Shown here piece after piece: positions 17,428 to 18,427 of a DNA stretch of 18,427 nucleotides (the stretch's first letter is position 1; every line of letters begins with the position of its first letter). The stretch lies in NCBI GenBank assembly GCA_018398765.1, contig JAHBMJ010001599.1, positions 10,001 to 28,427 of the forward strand, in the 5' to 3' direction. The stretch comes from Chromera velia (lineage: Eukaryota; Sar; Chromeraceae). Under the pieces are notes generated by a model. The model was given only the letters and a program-made list of their open reading frames with translations, was not told the DNA's origin and did not search any database. The position numbers were made by a program, and so were the translations under genes.

Positions 17428-18427
17428 CATCGACACGAGCTTCCTGTACACGTGTCGATCCCTGCTAAAGAAAAAAAAGAAAGAAGGCCCACCTTGCCTT
17501 CTTCATACTGTCCTGTTCTCTGTCTGACTGTGCCCGTCTCTCTCTCTCTCTTTCTCCTTTCCTCCTAACTTCCCTTCTTCGCTCTCTTCCTCCATCCCTT
17601 CGTCTTCTTCCCCCTGTCTGCACATTCGCATGATCTTGTGTCCAGTCGTTCGAATGAAGTCTTTGGTTTTTCAACGGCCGCAAATTGAACGGTGAAATAC
17701 GGCGAACGTGAAGACTTTTGCTTGTAGAGTCGTCACCAGACTAATAGAGTCATTACGGAGACTCTTGGGGACAGACCATGTCTTGGAAAGTCAAGCTGAT
17801 TACGCTGGTGCACGGGACGCTAGGGTTGGACACTAAAGTTTTAAAGTTTTTTTTTGTTAAAGTTTTTTTTTTGCCCTTTAGACTTTATTTTAAAAAAATA
17901 TTTTTCAATCAGTTTTTGAGTAGATCGTTAATTAAGTCAGTCATAAGTTAGACTCATAACTAAACTAATCAACTAGCCTACATAGAAGATGGCACAAGCT
18001 TAGTCTCTTTAAGTTGAAATTTATGTTCACATTGAAAACAATCATCAGCGAGATCGATCGGATCTAGCATCGGAAGAAAAGTGATCGGATGACATCACGG
18101 ATCAAAAGTTCGGATGTACTTACACCGGGAAGTAAACACTCGCAATCATTAGAATCAATGGATTTCAGATCAGGTATGCAACGCAGGAATTCCCTTTCAT
18201 CCAGCAACTTGACACAAGAATGCGCCTAAGAACGCACATAAAGAAAGTCTATGTATGAAGCCATCAAGAGATCGAATTCAAGAATCATGTACACAGAGTT
18301 TGTGCTCGCGATATTCATCAAACACATGGCAAGGAGTCCAGCGATTGAGGAGTACTACATAGATTTTCTGCATGCGATAGGCGATCAACACAAATGCACA
18401 CAACATGAACGAACTCGACTTTGCCTT
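17428..18427. other. No gene seen; AT-rich
   Basis: 17520-17600 is pyrimidine-rich. 17838-17915 is rich in T and A runs, with TTAAAGTTTT repeated three times. The rest is unique AT-rich DNA without an open frame worth calling. Confidence 0.5.

Overview
This is nuclear DNA of a eukaryote. It holds a five-exon gene with GT-AG introns, a second intact gene without introns, long gene-poor stretches, and many microsatellites and tandem repeats. I see no bacterial operon structure, rRNA, tRNA or CRISPR array. The organism is probably a unicellular alga or protist. The intron style together with abundant tetranucleotide repeats (GACT, GGAA, CTGT, CTTT) would fit a chromerid such as Chromera, but that is a weak inference and no gene here fixes the lineage.

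Layout. 1-3530 is gene-poor. It holds an AT-rich satellite of about 209 bp units (581-1430), CA and ACTC microsatellites, a GACT tract of about 350 bp, a 41-bp GC-rich tandem repeat that ends in an unresolved base and a G run, and a G/C-homopolymer-rich block. 3529-5926 (+) carries an unrecognised spliced gene or gene remnant. Its exons 1 and 2 are well formed. Exon 2 is interrupted by a 582-bp element with inverted ends and an 8-bp target-site duplication, and this element looks like a transposon-derived intron. 5927-11980 has no gene I can defend. It contains two inverted copies of an AATCATTA-rich element, about 660 bp of GGAA repeat, three and a half copies of a 146-bp tandem repeat, and a hairpin.

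11981-15069 (-) is a complete aldo-keto reductase of the Tas type (402 residues, five coding exons, catalytic Asp-Tyr-Lys-His tetrad present). A probable 5' UTR exon and intron lie upstream of it. 15741-16793 (+) is a complete single-exon quinone oxidoreductase of the zeta-crystallin (MDR) family (350 residues). The two face away from each other across about 440 bp of shared upstream DNA. Both should be NADPH-dependent reductases of carbonyl or quinone compounds, so shared stress or detoxification control is plausible but not shown. 16794-18427 is non-coding, with a hairpin, GGAA and CTGT microsatellites and AT-rich DNA.

The most unusual object is the intron-like insertion at 4004-4585. Next come the dimeric satellite with splice-like motifs in each unit, the inverted AATCATTA pair, and the aldo-keto reductase stop codon embedded in a GACT microsatellite.
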